From assembly GCF_000364225.2 (NCBI RefSeq), contig NZ_AQFT02000001.1:124001-188000 (forward strand): a stretch of 64,000 nucleotides of DNA, read 5' to 3'. The notes under the pieces are model-generated. The model did no database searches. It saw only the letters and a list, made by a program, of their open reading frames with translations, and was not told the origin of the DNA. Below, in pieces: positions 28,321 through 39,147 of this stretch. The position numbers and the translations under genes are program-made. This DNA is from Eubacterium plexicaudatum ASF492. Its GTDB lineage: Bacteria; Bacillota; Clostridia; Lachnospirales; Lachnospiraceae. Position 1 is the first letter of the stretch. Each line of letters begins with the position of its first letter.

Positions 28321-29648
28321 ATCATGACATAACACAGAATATCCTGCATCTGGCAGAGGTGGAAGACATTGAGTTTATCAGGCTCCAGTTTACGGATGTG
28401 TTCGGAGCGCTGAAAAACATTGCGATTACAAAATCCCAGCTTGTAAAAGCGTTAAATAACGAATGTATGTTTGACGGCGCTTCGATTCAGGGATTTGCAA
28501 AAGCGGAAGAATCGGATTTGTATCTGCATCCGGATCCGGAAACATTTGCCATATTTCCGTGGAGGCCGCAGCAGGGGAAAGTGGCGCGGCTGATTTGTGA
28601 TATTTATCATGCGGATGGTACGCCGTTTGAAGGAGATCCGCGTTATATTCTGCGTAAAGCGGTACAGGAAGCACGGGAAATGAGCTATACGTTTGAAGTA
28701 GGACCGGAATGTGAATTTTTCCTGTTTCAAAATGATGACGACGGGCATCCGACGACGCAGATTGACGAAAAGGCAGGTTTTTTTGATCTAGGTCCGATGG
28801 ATGCAGGAGAAAATGCCAGACGGGATATGGTGCTGACACTGGAAGAGATGGGCTATGCCGTGGATGCGTCCCATCATGAATGTGCGTGCGGGCAGCATGA
28901 GATTGATCTGAAATATGACGAAGCGCTTCGCACGGCGGATCGTATCGTGACGTTTAAGCTGGCGGTCAAGATGATTGCAAAGCGGCATGGAATGTTTGCC
29001 AGCTTTATGCCAAAGCCAAAAGCAGGGGAACATGGCTGCGGCATGCATTTGAATTTGTCACTTTCCAAAGACGGCGCCAATATTTTTGCGGATGACACGG
29101 ATGATTGCGGACTGAGCAGGGATGCATATTATTTTATCGGCGGACTGCTCAGGCATATGAAAGGAATGACGGCGGTTGCAAATCCGCTTATCAATTCGTA
29201 TAAACGGCTTGTTCCGGGATATGAGGCTCCAAATGTGATCGCGTGGTCACCAAGCAACCGGACATCGTTGATTCGGATACCTGCGGTCAGAGGCAGCGGT
29301 ACGAGAGTGGAGCTGCGCAGCCCGGATGCTGCGGCAAATCCTTATTTATTGCTGGCGTTGTGTCTGAGAGCCGGTCTGGAAGGAATTCGCAATAAGACAA
29401 TGCCGCCGCAGGCCGTAAGCCGCAATCTTTATCAGATGCATCAGGAGGAGCTGAAAAAGACCGGTGCGCAGCTGCTGCCGGGTGATCTCATGGAAGCGCT
29501 CTATGAAATGGAGCAGGACGCGCTGATATCCGATACACTTGGCCCGCATATCTGCCATGAATATATGCAGGCAAAAAAACAGGAGTGGGAAGAGTTTTGC
29601 AGGGCGGTAACAGACTGGGAAATCAATCATTATTTGTATAGAATATAG
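28317..29648 (+). CDS. glnA: Glutamine synthetase, type I
   Basis: A 443-residue enzyme making glutamine from glutamate, ammonia and ATP. Visible are the latch region MFDGASIQGFAKAEESDLYL, the metal-binding FEVGPECEFFLF, the ATP-site GCGMHLNLSLSKDG, NSYKRLVPGYEAPNVIAWSP and RIPAVRGSGTRVELRSPDAA. The length fits the GSI-alpha form, which is not adenylylated. Start overlaps hisA (ATGA). An ANTAR regulator gene follows 12 bases later. Confidence 0.96.
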   Translation: MNHDITQNILHLAEVEDIEFIRLQFTDVFGALKNIAITKSQLVKALNNECMFDGASIQGFAKAEESDLYLHPDPETFAIFPWRPQQGKVARLICDIYHADGTPFEGDPRYILRKAVQEAREMSYTFEVGPECEFFLFQNDDDGHPTTQIDEKAGFFDLGPMDAGENARRDMVLTLEEMGYAVDASHHECACGQHEIDLKYDEALRTADRIVTFKLAVKMIAKRHGMFASFMPKPKAGEHGCGMHLNLSLSKDGANIFADDTDDCGLSRDAYYFIGGLLRHMKGMTAVANPLINSYKRLVPGYEAPNVIAWSPSNRTSLIRIPAVRGSGTRVELRSPDAAANPYLLLALCLRAGLEGIRNKTMPPQAVSRNLYQMHQEELKKTGAQLLPGDLMEALYEMEQDALISDTLGPHICHEYMQAKKQEWEEFCRAVTDWEINHYLYRI

Positions 29649-29660
29649 ACGGCGGTCGGT

Positions 29661-30212
29661 ATGAATATCATAGTAGTTTTTCCGAACATGGAACATGCGA
29701 AAAGCGTGCGCAGTATTTTGCTGAAAAACGGATATACGGTAGATGCGGTCTGCTGCAGCGGTGCACAGGCGCTGCGGGCGGCAAATGATCTGGACGGCGG
29801 CATTATTATCTGTACCTGCAGGCTGACGGATATGGTGTATGGAGAGCTGTATGAATATCTGGCACCACGTTTTGCCATGCTCCTGATCGGTTCGAACAGT
29901 CAGATTCAGGAGCGGGAGACGGAAGATATTGTTGCTCTTGGCACGCCTTTAAAGGTGCATGAGCTGCTGCAGACAGTTGCTATGATGGCCGAAATATCCA
30001 TGCGGAAAAAGAAAAGACGAAAGCAGAGACCGAAGACTCGCTCCGCATGGGAAAATCGTCTGATTCATCAGGCAAAGCTGCTGCTGATGGAACGAAATCA
30101 TTTTTCCGAAGAAGAGGCACATCGGTATTTGCAGAAACGAAGTATGGAAAATGGTTCCGGCCTTGCAGAGACGGCACAGATGGTGCTCAGTCTTATGGAC
30201 AGCGAATTGTAG
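29661..30212 (+). CDS. ANTAR-domain response-regulator-like protein
   Basis: A 183-residue protein. Residues 1-115 look like a receiver fold, but the segment where the phospho-acceptor Asp should lie reads GGIIICTCRLTDMVYGEL, so it probably is not phosphorylated in the usual way. Residues 130-175 (RLIHQAKLLLMERNHFSEEE onward) are an ANTAR RNA-binding domain. ANTAR proteins prevent transcription termination at paired hairpins. The place after glnA suggests nitrogen-linked control. Confidence 0.88.
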   Translation: MNIIVVFPNMEHAKSVRSILLKNGYTVDAVCCSGAQALRAANDLDGGIIICTCRLTDMVYGELYEYLAPRFAMLLIGSNSQIQERETEDIVALGTPLKVHELLQTVAMMAEISMRKKKRRKQRPKTRSAWENRLIHQAKLLLMERNHFSEEEAHRYLQKRSMENGSGLAETAQMVLSLMDSEL

Positions 30213-30254
30213 AGCGGTGCGGTCGGTTTTAAAATCACGGAGGTTGAACAGGGA

Positions 30255-31124
30255 ATGAAGTTTACGAAAATGCATGGAATAGGAAATGACTATATTTATG
30301 TCAATTGTTTTGAAGAGACGGTTGAACATCCAAGGGAAATAGCAAAATTTGTCAGTGACCGACATTTTGGAATCGGTTCCGACGGTTTGATATTAATCAA
30401 GCCATCCGAACAGGCAGATTTTGAAATGGAGATGTACAATGCGGATGGTTCAAGAGGAGAGATGTGCGGCAATGCGATTCGGTGTGTGGCAAAATATGTG
30501 TATGATCATCATATGACAGACCGTATCGATATCCGGATTGAAACGCTTGCCGGAATCAAACATGCGCAGCTTATGAGAGTGGATGGGAAAGTGTCCATGG
30601 TGCGTGTGAATATGGGCAAACCGGAATTAGCGCCGGAAAAAATACCGGTCGGATATCCGCAGACACCGCCACGGACACAGATTATGGACTGTCCGATTAC
30701 CGCAGGCGGAAAAGAATACCGCATGACGTGTGTTTCGATGGGAAATCCGCACTGCGTAATATTTACGGATGATGTGGACGGACTGGAACTGGAAAAAATC
30801 GGACCGCAGTTTGAAAACCATCCGTATTTTCCAAATCGTATTAATACGGAATTTGTGAGAGTGCTGAATTCATCGGCTGTAAAAATGCGTGTGTGGGAAA
30901 GAGGTTCCGGTGAAACGCTTGCATGCGGAACAGGCGCCTGTGCGGTGACGGTCGCCTGTATTTTGAACGGACTGACGCAGCGGATGGTAACGGTAAAGCT
31001 GCGCGGCGGTGATTTGCAGATTGAATGGGAGGAAGATACGGGAATTGTCTACATGACAGGACCGGCAGAGCATGTGTTTGACGGAGATATAATACTGCCG
31101 GATGTTGCGTTTTTATACAGCTGA
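30255..31124 (+). CDS. dapF: Diaminopimelate epimerase
   Basis: Interconverts LL- and meso-diaminopimelate for lysine and peptidoglycan. A 289-residue protein with [15 protein letters not shown] at the start, the first catalytic Cys in [17 protein letters not shown] and the second in [27 protein letters not shown] site precedes the ATG. dapL follows 24 bases later, so substrate supply and epimerisation are in one unit. Confidence 0.96.
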   Translation: MKFTKMHGIGNDYIYVNCFEETVEHPREIAKFVSDRHFGIGSDGLILIKPSEQADFEMEMYNADGSRGEMCGNAIRCVAKYVYDHHMTDRIDIRIETLAGIKHAQLMRVDGKVSMVRVNMGKPELAPEKIPVGYPQTPPRTQIMDCPITAGGKEYRMTCVSMGNPHCVIFTDDVDGLELEKIGPQFENHPYFPNRINTEFVRVLNSSAVKMRVWERGSGETLACGTGACAVTVACILNGLTQRMVTVKLRGGDLQIEWEEDTGIVYMTGPAEHVFDGDIILPDVAFLYS

Positions 31125-31148
31125 AAACAGAAAGGAGTAATTTATACA

Positions 31149-32363
31149 ATGTACCAGATTAATGATAATTATCAAAAGCTTCCGGGCAGTTATCTTTTCA
31201 GTACGATTGCGAAAAAGGTAGCGGCATTTACGCAAGCAAATCCGGATCGATCTGTGATTCGACTTGGAATCGGAGACGTTACGCAGCCACTTGTGCCGGC
31301 TGTAATTGAGGCTATGCATAAAGCGGTGGATGAGATGGCGGATGCCGCTACTTTTCGCGGCTATGCACCGGATCTTGGTTATGAATTTTTACGCCGTGTC
31401 ATTGCACTGGAAGATTATCGAAAAAGGGGATGCGCCATCAGCGAAGATGAAATCTTTGTGTCGGACGGAGCAAAATCGGATTCCGGCAATATACAGGAAC
31501 TTTTTAGTACGGACTGTAAAATAGCCGTAACGGATCCGGTGTATCCGGTGTATGTGGATTCCAATGTGATGGCTGGCAGATGCGGGGTTTATAACCAGGA
31601 TACGCAGATGTGGAGCAATGTGATTTATATGCCGTGTACAAGGGAAAACGGATTTGTGCCGGAGTTTCCGAAGGAGACACCGGATTTGATATACCTGTGC
31701 TTTCCAAACAATCCGACCGGAACGACTGTTTCCAGGGCAAAGCTGCAGGAGTGGGTAGATTACGCCAATGAAAAAGGGTCTGTGATTATCTATGATGCGG
31801 CTTATGAAGCGTATATTACACAGGAAGAGGTAGCGCATTCCATATATGAATGCAAAGGAGCGGATACGTGTGCGATAGAAATACGCAGTTTTTCCAAAAA
31901 TGCCGGATTTACCGGAGTGCGTCTTGGATTTACCGTAGTGCCGAAAGCGTTGATGTGCGGCAGCGTCTCTTTGCATACGATGTGGGCGAGACGCCATGGG
32001 ACAAAGTATAACGGAGCGCCTTATATTATGCAGCGGGCCGGTGAAGCGGTTTATTCCGAGGCAGGAAAAGCCCAGTTGAAAGAACAGGTAGCCTGTTATA
32101 TGAAAAATGCGGCGGTAATTAAAGAAGGACTGACAGCAGCCGGCTATGAAGTGTATGGCGGCGTGAATGCGCCGTATATCTGGTTAAAGACACCTGAGCG
32201 GATGAATTCATGGGAGTTTTTTGACTATCTTTTGGAAAAAGCAAACGTAGTAGGTACGCCGGGTTCCGGATTTGGTCCAAGCGGAGAAGGGTATTTCAGA
32301 CTGACGGCGTTTGGAAGCTATGAAAACACGGTAGCTGCGCTGGAGCGGATCAAAAAGCTGTAA
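31149..32363 (+). CDS. dapL: LL-diaminopimelate aminotransferase
   Basis: A 404-residue PLP enzyme that makes LL-diaminopimelate directly from tetrahydrodipicolinate. It has [48 protein letters not shown] and the PLP-lysine block [19 protein letters not shown], ending with [18 protein letters not shown]. An AAAGGAG site lies before the ATG. It is the last gene of the hisA-glnA-dapF run. Confidence 0.96.
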   Translation: MYQINDNYQKLPGSYLFSTIAKKVAAFTQANPDRSVIRLGIGDVTQPLVPAVIEAMHKAVDEMADAATFRGYAPDLGYEFLRRVIALEDYRKRGCAISEDEIFVSDGAKSDSGNIQELFSTDCKIAVTDPVYPVYVDSNVMAGRCGVYNQDTQMWSNVIYMPCTRENGFVPEFPKETPDLIYLCFPNNPTGTTVSRAKLQEWVDYANEKGSVIIYDAAYEAYITQEEVAHSIYECKGADTCAIEIRSFSKNAGFTGVRLGFTVVPKALMCGSVSLHTMWARRHGTKYNGAPYIMQRAGEAVYSEAGKAQLKEQVACYMKNAAVIKEGLTAAGYEVYGGVNAPYIWLKTPERMNSWEFFDYLLEKANVVGTPGSGFGPSGEGYFRLTAFGSYENTVAALERIKKL

Positions 32364-32393
32364 AACCGGTACCACAGCTATTCAACATCTATT

Positions 32394-32430
32394 GTAAGCA
32401 ACAATTCGGTATAACCGGATCGTTGCTTAC
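32394..32430. terminator. Long dyad between convergent dapL and araC-type gene
   Basis: GTAAGCAAC pairs perfectly with GTTGCTTAC, and inside it CGGT pairs with ACCG around ATA, giving a nested hairpin. There is no T tract, so it may end transcription inefficiently in both directions or be a protein site. Confidence 0.45.
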
Positions 32431-32473
32431 AGGGTACCTGAATCAGACGTCTTTGCAGCATTCCTGCTTACTC

Positions 32474-33397
32474 CTAAACAACAAAATCTTCCCGGTGGTC
32501 GGTCAGCTGTTTCTCCGTATAAAGTATCGTCGTTGCTTTGAAAAGACGATAGTTTTTCGGACTCATCCCAAATTTCTTTTTAAAAGCTTTCGAAAAATTC
32601 AGCTGGTCTTCGTAGCCGATCGCATTCGAAATTTCTTTAATCGCATCGGGAGTGCTGACCAGAAGATTTGCGGCCTTATGCATTCGAAAGTCAATCAGAA
32701 ACTTCTGTATGGACATGCCAAGTTCTTTTTGAAATGCACAGTTTAAATATGCGCGGCTGATGCCAAGGCATTCGGCAATATCCGATACGTTAATCCCATC
32801 TTTATAGTAAGTTTTAATATGTTCGATGGCGAGTTCCACATAGGCTTTTGTGCCGTAATTGCCGTTTTCGCAGGTACGTTTCTGACTGAGCTTTTCATGA
32901 TTTTCCGCGAGTTCGGAAAAAAGCATGAACATCCATGCTTCTCTGCGCAGATCGTTTACGAAAGTAAGTGATTTGCAGTCTAAAATATTGTTGATGCAGT
33001 TTAAAACAATTTCATGTTGAACCGGTGAAGGAAGGACCCATGTATTTGCGGAAAATCCGCACTGTTTTAGGATCCTGTCGGCTCGAATACCGTTAAAACC
33101 AATCCAGGCATAATGCCATGGGTCGATCGTATCGGAGCCATAGGTGACAGGTTCTCCCGGGCGGATTAAAAACATCTGTCCGCCGGATAATGTATAAATT
33201 TTGCCGTTCTTTAATGAGTAAAATCCTTTGCCCGAAAAAATAAAATGAAGGATATATTCGTCCCGTGTACCGGAACAGATATGGGAAGGCTCACAATGTT
33301 CCTTTCCTGCGTGAATCAAACTGATATCCAAAGATGTTTCTCTTAAGTGCTCCAGACAGCGGAAATTAACACTATCAGTATATTTTACATTGCGCAT
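32474..33397 (-). CDS. AraC-family transcriptional regulator
   Basis: A 307-residue protein: an N-terminal cupin sensing domain (EYILHFIFSGKGFYSLKNGK, then FLIRPGEPVTYG) and a C-terminal double helix-turn-helix at residues about 205-290 (GINVSDIAECLGISRAYLNC; EISNAIGYEDQLNFSKAFKK; FGMSPKNYR). It reads away from the sugar transporter genes and probably controls them from the shared intergenic region, as in msm/raf-type loci. An AAAGGAG site precedes the ATG. Confidence 0.92.
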   Translation of the reverse strand: MRNVKYTDSVNFRCLEHLRETSLDISLIHAGKEHCEPSHICSGTRDEYILHFIFSGKGFYSLKNGKIYTLSGGQMFLIRPGEPVTYGSDTIDPWHYAWIGFNGIRADRILKQCGFSANTWVLPSPVQHEIVLNCINNILDCKSLTFVNDLRREAWMFMLFSELAENHEKLSQKRTCENGNYGTKAYVELAIEHIKTYYKDGINVSDIAECLGISRAYLNCAFQKELGMSIQKFLIDFRMHKAANLLVSTPDAIKEISNAIGYEDQLNFSKAFKKKFGMSPKNYRLFKATTILYTEKQLTDHREDFVV

Positions 33398-33809
33398 GAC
33401 CGTTTTTCTCCTTTATTTTATAATAAAATTGTGTTTTCTCGTGTAGCTGAATATAAAATAAATAAAAACATGTAAAAACAGAACTGTAAATTAAGAATAT
33501 TACTAAAAGTAATAGGTAAAACACTTTAGTTTTTGTTTGATATGTATATGATTCAGGCAGTTTCGATTATACCATATAATATACTATTTTTCTATAACGA
33601 AAATAACATAAAAATATTAGATTATTCCATTTATGTAATTTGCACAATAAAGTACAATATAAATGACTAAGTAATTATGAAATGTGTATGCAGATTCGCG
33701 CGGGCTGTATGGAACATGATGCATAAATTTTATAAAAGAAGCAGATACGAAAGATTTTTGCATCGAATTGTGCACATAACAACACAAGGGAAAGGAAAGG
33801 AGTAAAAAA
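33398..33809. promoter_or_regulatory. AT-rich divergent control region of the alpha-galactoside locus
   Basis: About 410 AT-rich bases without a supported gene lie between the AraC regulator and the transporter operon. A TATAAT box at 33575-33580 and a TACAAT box at 33653-33658 are possible -10 elements on the plus strand, each with only weak -35 partners, as expected for an activator-dependent promoter. No clear direct-repeat operator was found by eye. Confidence 0.45.
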
Positions 33810-35078
33810 ATGAGAAAGAAAATAGTAAGTCTTTTTCTGGCATGTCTGATGCCGGCTCCGCTGCTGTTATCCGGATGCGGGGACAGCGGCCATGAGGGGA
33901 AGACCGTGGTTGAGCTGGTGCAGTACAAGCCGGAAGCGGTAGAGATCTTTAATCAGGTGGCTGAAAAGTTCAACAGCACACACGATGATATCTACCTGAA
34001 AGTCGAATCGCCGAACGATGCGATGACCATTCTGAAAACACAGTTTGTCAGGGAGGATTACCCGGACATCATCGGCATCGGCGGGGACATTAACTATTCC
34101 TATTTTATTGACTCGGATATCCTTGCGGACGTGTCGGACTATGCGGGCATGGCGGATATCAATCCTGGCTACATCGACATTCTGGAAGGGCTGGAGTTCG
34201 TTCCGACCGAGGGGACTTACGGGGTGCCGTATGTGGCAAATGCAGCCGGTATCTTATACAACCGTGCAATGTTCAAAGAGCACGGCTGGGAGATTCCAAA
34301 GACCTGGGAAGAGCTGCTTGCGCTGTGTGAACAGATCAAGTCCGAAGGCATCCTGCCGTTCTATTTCGGATTTAAAGACACCTGGACCTGTCTGGCTCCA
34401 TGGAACTCGCTGGCGGTAGACCTTGCCCCTGCGGATGTGTGCAAGCAGGTAAACAGCGGCAGCACAACGTTTAGCGAACATTACAGAGACGTTGCCGAGA
34501 AGATGCTGGAACTGGTGTCTTATGGCGAGGAAGGTCCGTTTGCATATGGGTACAATGACGCCTGCACGGCATTTGCCAACGGCGAATCGGCGATGTATAC
34601 GATCGGCAGCTATGCGGTGCCGCAGATCAAATCCGTAAATCCGGATATGGACATCGACTCCTTTGTAATGCCGGGCAGCAGCGATGCAAACGGCAATACG
34701 CTCAACTCCGGTGTGGACCTGCAGTTTTGTGTGACAAAAGCATGCCCAAATAAAGAAGCGGCCTATAAAGTGCTGGATTTCCTGCTGGAAGATGAAAACA
34801 TACAGATGTACCTGGACGATCAGAAGGCGGTGCCTTGCAAGAGCGGGAACTTTACGCTGGCATCCAATCTGGACGGCATGACCGAATACATTACATCCGG
34901 CAACATGACGGACTACCAGGACCACTATTATCCGACGGAAATGGCAGTGGATGCGCAGATACAGACGTTTTTGATTAATCAGGACGTGGATAAGTTCCTG
35001 TCAAAATTCGATTCGGACTGGAAGCGGTACAACCGTGACATCATCCGCATGGTGCAGGAATACGAAGCAAATCACTAA
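33810..35078 (+). CDS. Sugar ABC transporter substrate-binding lipoprotein
   Basis: A 422-residue family 1 solute-binding protein. The signal ends in LLLSGCGDSG, a lipobox with Cys23 as the lipidated residue. The mature part has the usual EIFNQVAEKFNSTHDDIYLK and ANAAGILYNRAMFKEHGW blocks. By context it catches galacto-oligosaccharides such as raffinose or melibiose at the cell surface. A GGAAAGGAG site precedes the ATG. Codon use is more GC-ending than in its neighbours. Confidence 0.92.
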   Translation: MRKKIVSLFLACLMPAPLLLSGCGDSGHEGKTVVELVQYKPEAVEIFNQVAEKFNSTHDDIYLKVESPNDAMTILKTQFVREDYPDIIGIGGDINYSYFIDSDILADVSDYAGMADINPGYIDILEGLEFVPTEGTYGVPYVANAAGILYNRAMFKEHGWEIPKTWEELLALCEQIKSEGILPFYFGFKDTWTCLAPWNSLAVDLAPADVCKQVNSGSTTFSEHYRDVAEKMLELVSYGEEGPFAYGYNDACTAFANGESAMYTIGSYAVPQIKSVNPDMDIDSFVMPGSSDANGNTLNSGVDLQFCVTKACPNKEAAYKVLDFLLEDENIQMYLDDQKAVPCKSGNFTLASNLDGMTEYITSGNMTDYQDHYYPTEMAVDAQIQTFLINQDVDKFLSKFDSDWKRYNRDIIRMVQEYEANH

Positions 35079-35102
35079 AGCCCGGGGAAGGAGAGCGAAG
35101 CA

Positions 35103-35969
35103 ATGAAAAATATGAACGACAAGCAGCGTACATATATGCTGATGACAGTGCCGATTCTGTTACTGTTCTTTTTGTTTAACACGCTGCCGTTAATCAAAGG
35201 TGTAATTTACAGTTTTACGAATTTCAGGGGATACGGCACTTATAATTTTGTGGGCCTGCGCAATTACATAGACCTGTTTTCGGATGGGCGTGTCGGAAAG
35301 TCCTACCTTTTCACCATTAAGATGGCACTTGTGACGACGATAGTTGTAAACGTAATCAGCCTTGTGCTGGCGCTTGGGTTAAACAGCAAGATCAAGTTCA
35401 AAAGCACGTTAAGAGGGCTTTATTTTGTGCCGAATATCCTTGGCGCATTGGTAGTGGGTTATATTTTCAACTACTTCTTTACTTATATCATACCGGCGCT
35501 GATCAACATGATGGGCGGCGAAGGAACGAGTATACTGGCAAGTGAGAAGTGGGCCTGGGTGGCAATCGTGATTGTGTGCGCATGGCAGGCGATCGCGATG
35601 AACACGATTATTTATATATCCGGCCTGCAGACGGTGCCGGAAGACGTGTATGAAGCAGGCTCCATCGACGGCGCGACGGGCTGGTCCCAGTTCAAGCACC
35701 TGACATTTCCGTTGATCATTCCGTTTTTCAGCATCAACATGGTATTGTGCGTAAAGAACTTTTTAATGGTATTTGACCAGATCATGGCATTGACAAAGGG
35801 CGGCCCTGCACAGAGTACGGAGTCCATTTCTTACCTGATCTATAACAACGGTATGTCTGGCGGGCAGTTCGGCTTCCAGAGTGCGAATGCGGTATTGTTC
35901 TTTGTAATCATCGTCATCTTTTCCGTGACGCAGCTTACGATTACAAGCAGAAAGGAGGAGCAGTTATAA
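35103..35969 (+). CDS. Sugar ABC transporter permease (MalF/UgpA-like)
   Basis: A 288-residue protein with six membrane helices. The EAA loop reads VYEAGSIDGATGWSQFKHLT, the site that contacts the ATPase. The end is QLTITSRKEEQL, typical of the first permease of CUT1 systems. It lies 24 bases after the binding protein and its stop overlaps the start of the second permease. Confidence 0.93.
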   Translation: MKNMNDKQRTYMLMTVPILLLFFLFNTLPLIKGVIYSFTNFRGYGTYNFVGLRNYIDLFSDGRVGKSYLFTIKMALVTTIVVNVISLVLALGLNSKIKFKSTLRGLYFVPNILGALVVGYIFNYFFTYIIPALINMMGGEGTSILASEKWAWVAIVIVCAWQAIAMNTIIYISGLQTVPEDVYEAGSIDGATGWSQFKHLTFPLIIPFFSINMVLCVKNFLMVFDQIMALTKGGPAQSTESISYLIYNNGMSGGQFGFQSANAVLFFVIIVIFSVTQLTITSRKEEQL

Positions 35970-36814
35970 TGAGTGACCTGAAAGTAAAAGAAAAATATAA
36001 CTGGCCGGTGACCGTGCTGCTGTTAATCGGGCTGATCACGATCATCTTCCCATTGTACATGACGATAGTAATTGCGTTCAAGCAGCCGTCGGAAATGACA
36101 AACAGCATTTCGGGCATCCTGTCGCTGCCGAAACACTGGAGCCTTGCGAACTTTGCGGAAGCGATGCGTGTGACGGACTTCTGGCGTTCGCTGTTTAACA
36201 GCTTTATGATATCGGCCGTAACGGTAAGCATTTCGGTGCTGGTGCATTCGATGATCGGATATGCGGTCGGAAGAAGCAAGGCAAAGAGCAAATGGTATAA
36301 TTTTGTATACTTATACATTGTAAGCGGTATGTTCGTACCGTTCGCAATTCTGATGATGCCGCTTGTAAAGCAGACAGCACAGATGGGGATAGCAAACATC
36401 GTGGGCGTTATACTGTGTTATGTGGTATTTTATATGCCGATGAACCTGATGCTGTATTCGGGATATTTAACAAACATACCGATTGCGCTGGAAGAAGCGG
36501 CACGTATGGACGGGGCAACGACCTGGACGACTTACTGGAAGATCATCTTCCCGATTATGAAGCCAATGCACGCAACCGTAGCGGTAATCACGGTTCTGGG
36601 TGTATGGAATGACGTCATGACACCGCTGGTAATTATGTCAGGAAGCGGACTGAACACACTGCCGCTGGCACAGATGACATTCCAGACACAGTTCGGTACG
36701 AATTACAACCTGGCATTTGCGTCTTATCTGCTGGCGCTGCTGCCGATTCTGGTATTCTACATTATTTGTCAGAAACAAATCTTAAATGGTGTTGTAAATG
36801 GTGCTGTAAAATAA
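35969..36814 (+). CDS. Sugar ABC transporter permease (MalG/UgpE-like)
   Basis: A 281-residue partner permease with six helices. Its EAA loop is ALEEAARMDGATTWTTYWKI, and it ends QKQILNGVVNGAVK, the usual MalG-like tail. No ATPase gene is in the operon; CUT1 importers in Firmicutes often share one MsmK/UgpC-type ATPase encoded elsewhere. Confidence 0.93.
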   Translation: MSDLKVKEKYNWPVTVLLLIGLITIIFPLYMTIVIAFKQPSEMTNSISGILSLPKHWSLANFAEAMRVTDFWRSLFNSFMISAVTVSISVLVHSMIGYAVGRSKAKSKWYNFVYLYIVSGMFVPFAILMMPLVKQTAQMGIANIVGVILCYVVFYMPMNLMLYSGYLTNIPIALEEAARMDGATTWTTYWKIIFPIMKPMHATVAVITVLGVWNDVMTPLVIMSGSGLNTLPLAQMTFQTQFGTNYNLAFASYLLALLPILVFYIICQKQILNGVVNGAVK

Positions 36815-36832
36815 TATAATAAATACGGTAAA

Positions 36833-36864
36833 GGCCGGATGCTTTGTTCCATTGTCATCCGGCC
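36833..36864 (+). other. Intercistronic hairpin before the alpha-galactosidase gene
   Basis: GGCCGGATG pairs perfectly with CATCCGGCC over a 14-base loop, followed by only ATTTAT. Without a T tract it may act as a partial terminator or protect the upstream mRNA, setting different levels of transporter and enzyme. Confidence 0.6.
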
Positions 36865-36895
36865 ATTTATAGAATGAATGAGGGGTGATTGAAAT

Positions 36896-39090
36896 ATGAA
36901 GCATATTACTTATGATGAAAAGACAAGAGTATTTAAACTTCATACAAAAAACAGTGTGTATCAGATGCAGGTAAGGGATTATGATACACTTGCACATTTG
37001 TATTATGGAGCGGATATCGGAGACAGCGATGCTTCGCACCGTATCATCAGTCTGGACCGTGGATTTTCAGGCAATCCGTATGAGGCGGGAGACGACCGAA
37101 CCTTTTCTCTGGATGTGCTGCCGCAGGAATATTCCGGATACGGCAACGGGGATTACCGAATCAATGCAATGGAGGTTACGCACGAAGACGGGAGCGATGC
37201 GATTCATTTGCGCTATGAATCTTATAGCATGATGGAAGGAAAATATTCCCTGCAAGGACTTCCTTGTATGTTTGGAAACGCCGAGGAAGCCGAGACATTG
37301 GAGATTGTTCTGTATGACCGGATTACAAATTTGAAAGTACATCTTTTGTATGGTGTCTTTTATGAGCTGGATGTGATTACAAGAGCTGTCCGGGCAGAAA
37401 ATAAAGGGGACAAGACGGTAACGATACAGCGTGCCATGTCGATGGAAATGGATTTCCCGAATAAGCATATGGATCTCATTCATTTTTATGGACGGCATGC
37501 CATGGAACGCCTGACAGAACGTCTGCCGCTGTATCACGGCGTACAGTCCGTGGAAAGCAAGCGTGGTATGTCCAGTCATCAGCACAATCCGTTTGTAATT
37601 TTATGTGATCGTCCGGCAAGTGAAAAGCATGGAGACTGTTATGGATTTGCACTTGCTTACAGCGGCAACTTCCGCTGTGAGACCGAAGTGGATCAGATGG
37701 ATCAGACCAGACTTGTAATCGGAATACATCCTTATCATTTTTCCTATCGGCTGAATACGGGAGATGTATTTGAGACGCCGGAAGTAATTATGGCTTATTC
37801 CGCAAAAGGATTGTCAGGACTGTCTCATATTTATCATGATGCTTACCGTTCCAATCTGATTCGCAGCAAATATGTGACTGCGCCGAGGCCGATTCTTGTA
37901 AATAACTGGGAAGCTACTTATTTTAACTTTAATGAAGAAAAGTTATTTAACATTGCAAAAAATGCAAAAGAAATCGGTCTGGATATGTTTGTACTGGATG
38001 ACGGGTGGTTCGGAAAACGTGATACGGATTACTCCGGCTTGGGCGACTGGGTTGTAAACGAATCCAAAATAAAAGGCGGTCTGCCGCAGCTTGTCAAACG
38101 CATTAAGGCGCTTGGTATGAAGTTTGGCCTTTGGATTGAACCGGAGATGGTGTCGGAAGACAGCGACCTGTATCGGAATCGTCCGGACTGGATTTTAAGA
38201 ATTCCGCAGAGAAATATGACAAGAAGCAGACATCAGCTGAATCTGGACATTACGCGCCGGGAGGTCCGCGATTATGTTATGGAGCAGATTTTCCAGGTAT
38301 TGGACAGCTGCGAAGCAGATTATGTAAAATGGGATATGAACCGCAGTGTGGCAAATGTGTATTCTTCCGTTCTGCCAAGCGAACGGCAGGGAGAAGTATA
38401 CCATCGCTATATGCTTGGCGTATACGAAATGATGGAACGGCTTGTAACGAGATATCCGAATTTGCTGTTTGAAAACTGCGCAGGCGGAGGCGGCAGGTTT
38501 GACGCCGGTATGCTGTATTATTCTCCGCAGATCTGGTGCAGTGACAATACCGATGCGATTGATCGTCTGAAAATTCAGTATGGTACATCTTTTGGCTATC
38601 CAATCAGTGCGATGGGAGCCCATGTCAGCGTATGTCCGAATCATCAGACCGGCCGGACAACGCCGTTTGAAACAAGAGCCGTAGTTGCCAGCGCGGGAAC
38701 ATTCGGATTTGAACTTGATCTGGAACATCTGTCAAAGGAAGAAAAAGAACTGGCCAGACAACAGATTGTGGAATACAAAAAGATGGAACATCTTGTACAG
38801 ACCGGAGACTACTATCGTCTGTCGAATCCGTTCCACAATGATGATTATGTGCTGTGGCAGTTTGTATCCAAAGATAAAAAGAGACAATTGTCAATGGCGT
38901 GCAGCTGCGTAACGAACCGAATCCGCATATTCATCTGATTTATCCTGAAGGACTGATGCCGCAGGAGCATTATAAAGATACTGCAACCGGAGCCGTATAT
39001 ACGGGTGCGGCGCTTATGAAAGCCGGCATACCGCTTCCGGTAGGCGAGGGAGATTACCAGCCGATTAAATTTCATTTTGTAATGGTATAA
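36896..39090 (+). CDS. Alpha-galactosidase, GH36 (frame broken at 38876-38880)
   Basis: Cleaves terminal alpha-galactose from raffinose-type sugars. The catalytic nucleophile is the Asp in DYVKWDMNRSV, and the acid/base is in WCSDNTDAIDRL; FVLDDGWFGKRDTDYSGLGD is also typical of GH36. No signal peptide, so it is cytoplasmic. The visible frame fails after KDKK; one A added at the run 38876-38880 gives ETIVNGVQLRNEPNPHIHLI and continues to TAA 39088, about 731 residues. It completes import and hydrolysis in one locus. Confidence 0.94.
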
Positions 39091-39096
39091 TTTTGT

Positions 39097-39128
39097 AACA
39101 GTTCAGCCTGGCTGAACTGTTATTTTTT
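39097..39128 (+). terminator. Rho-independent terminator after alpha-galactosidase
   Basis: AACAGTTCAGC pairs with GCTGAACTGTT over a very short loop and is followed by ATTTTTT. It ends the alpha-galactoside operon. Confidence 0.92.
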
Positions 39129-39147
39129 CAGCATTTTTGCTTGTATA

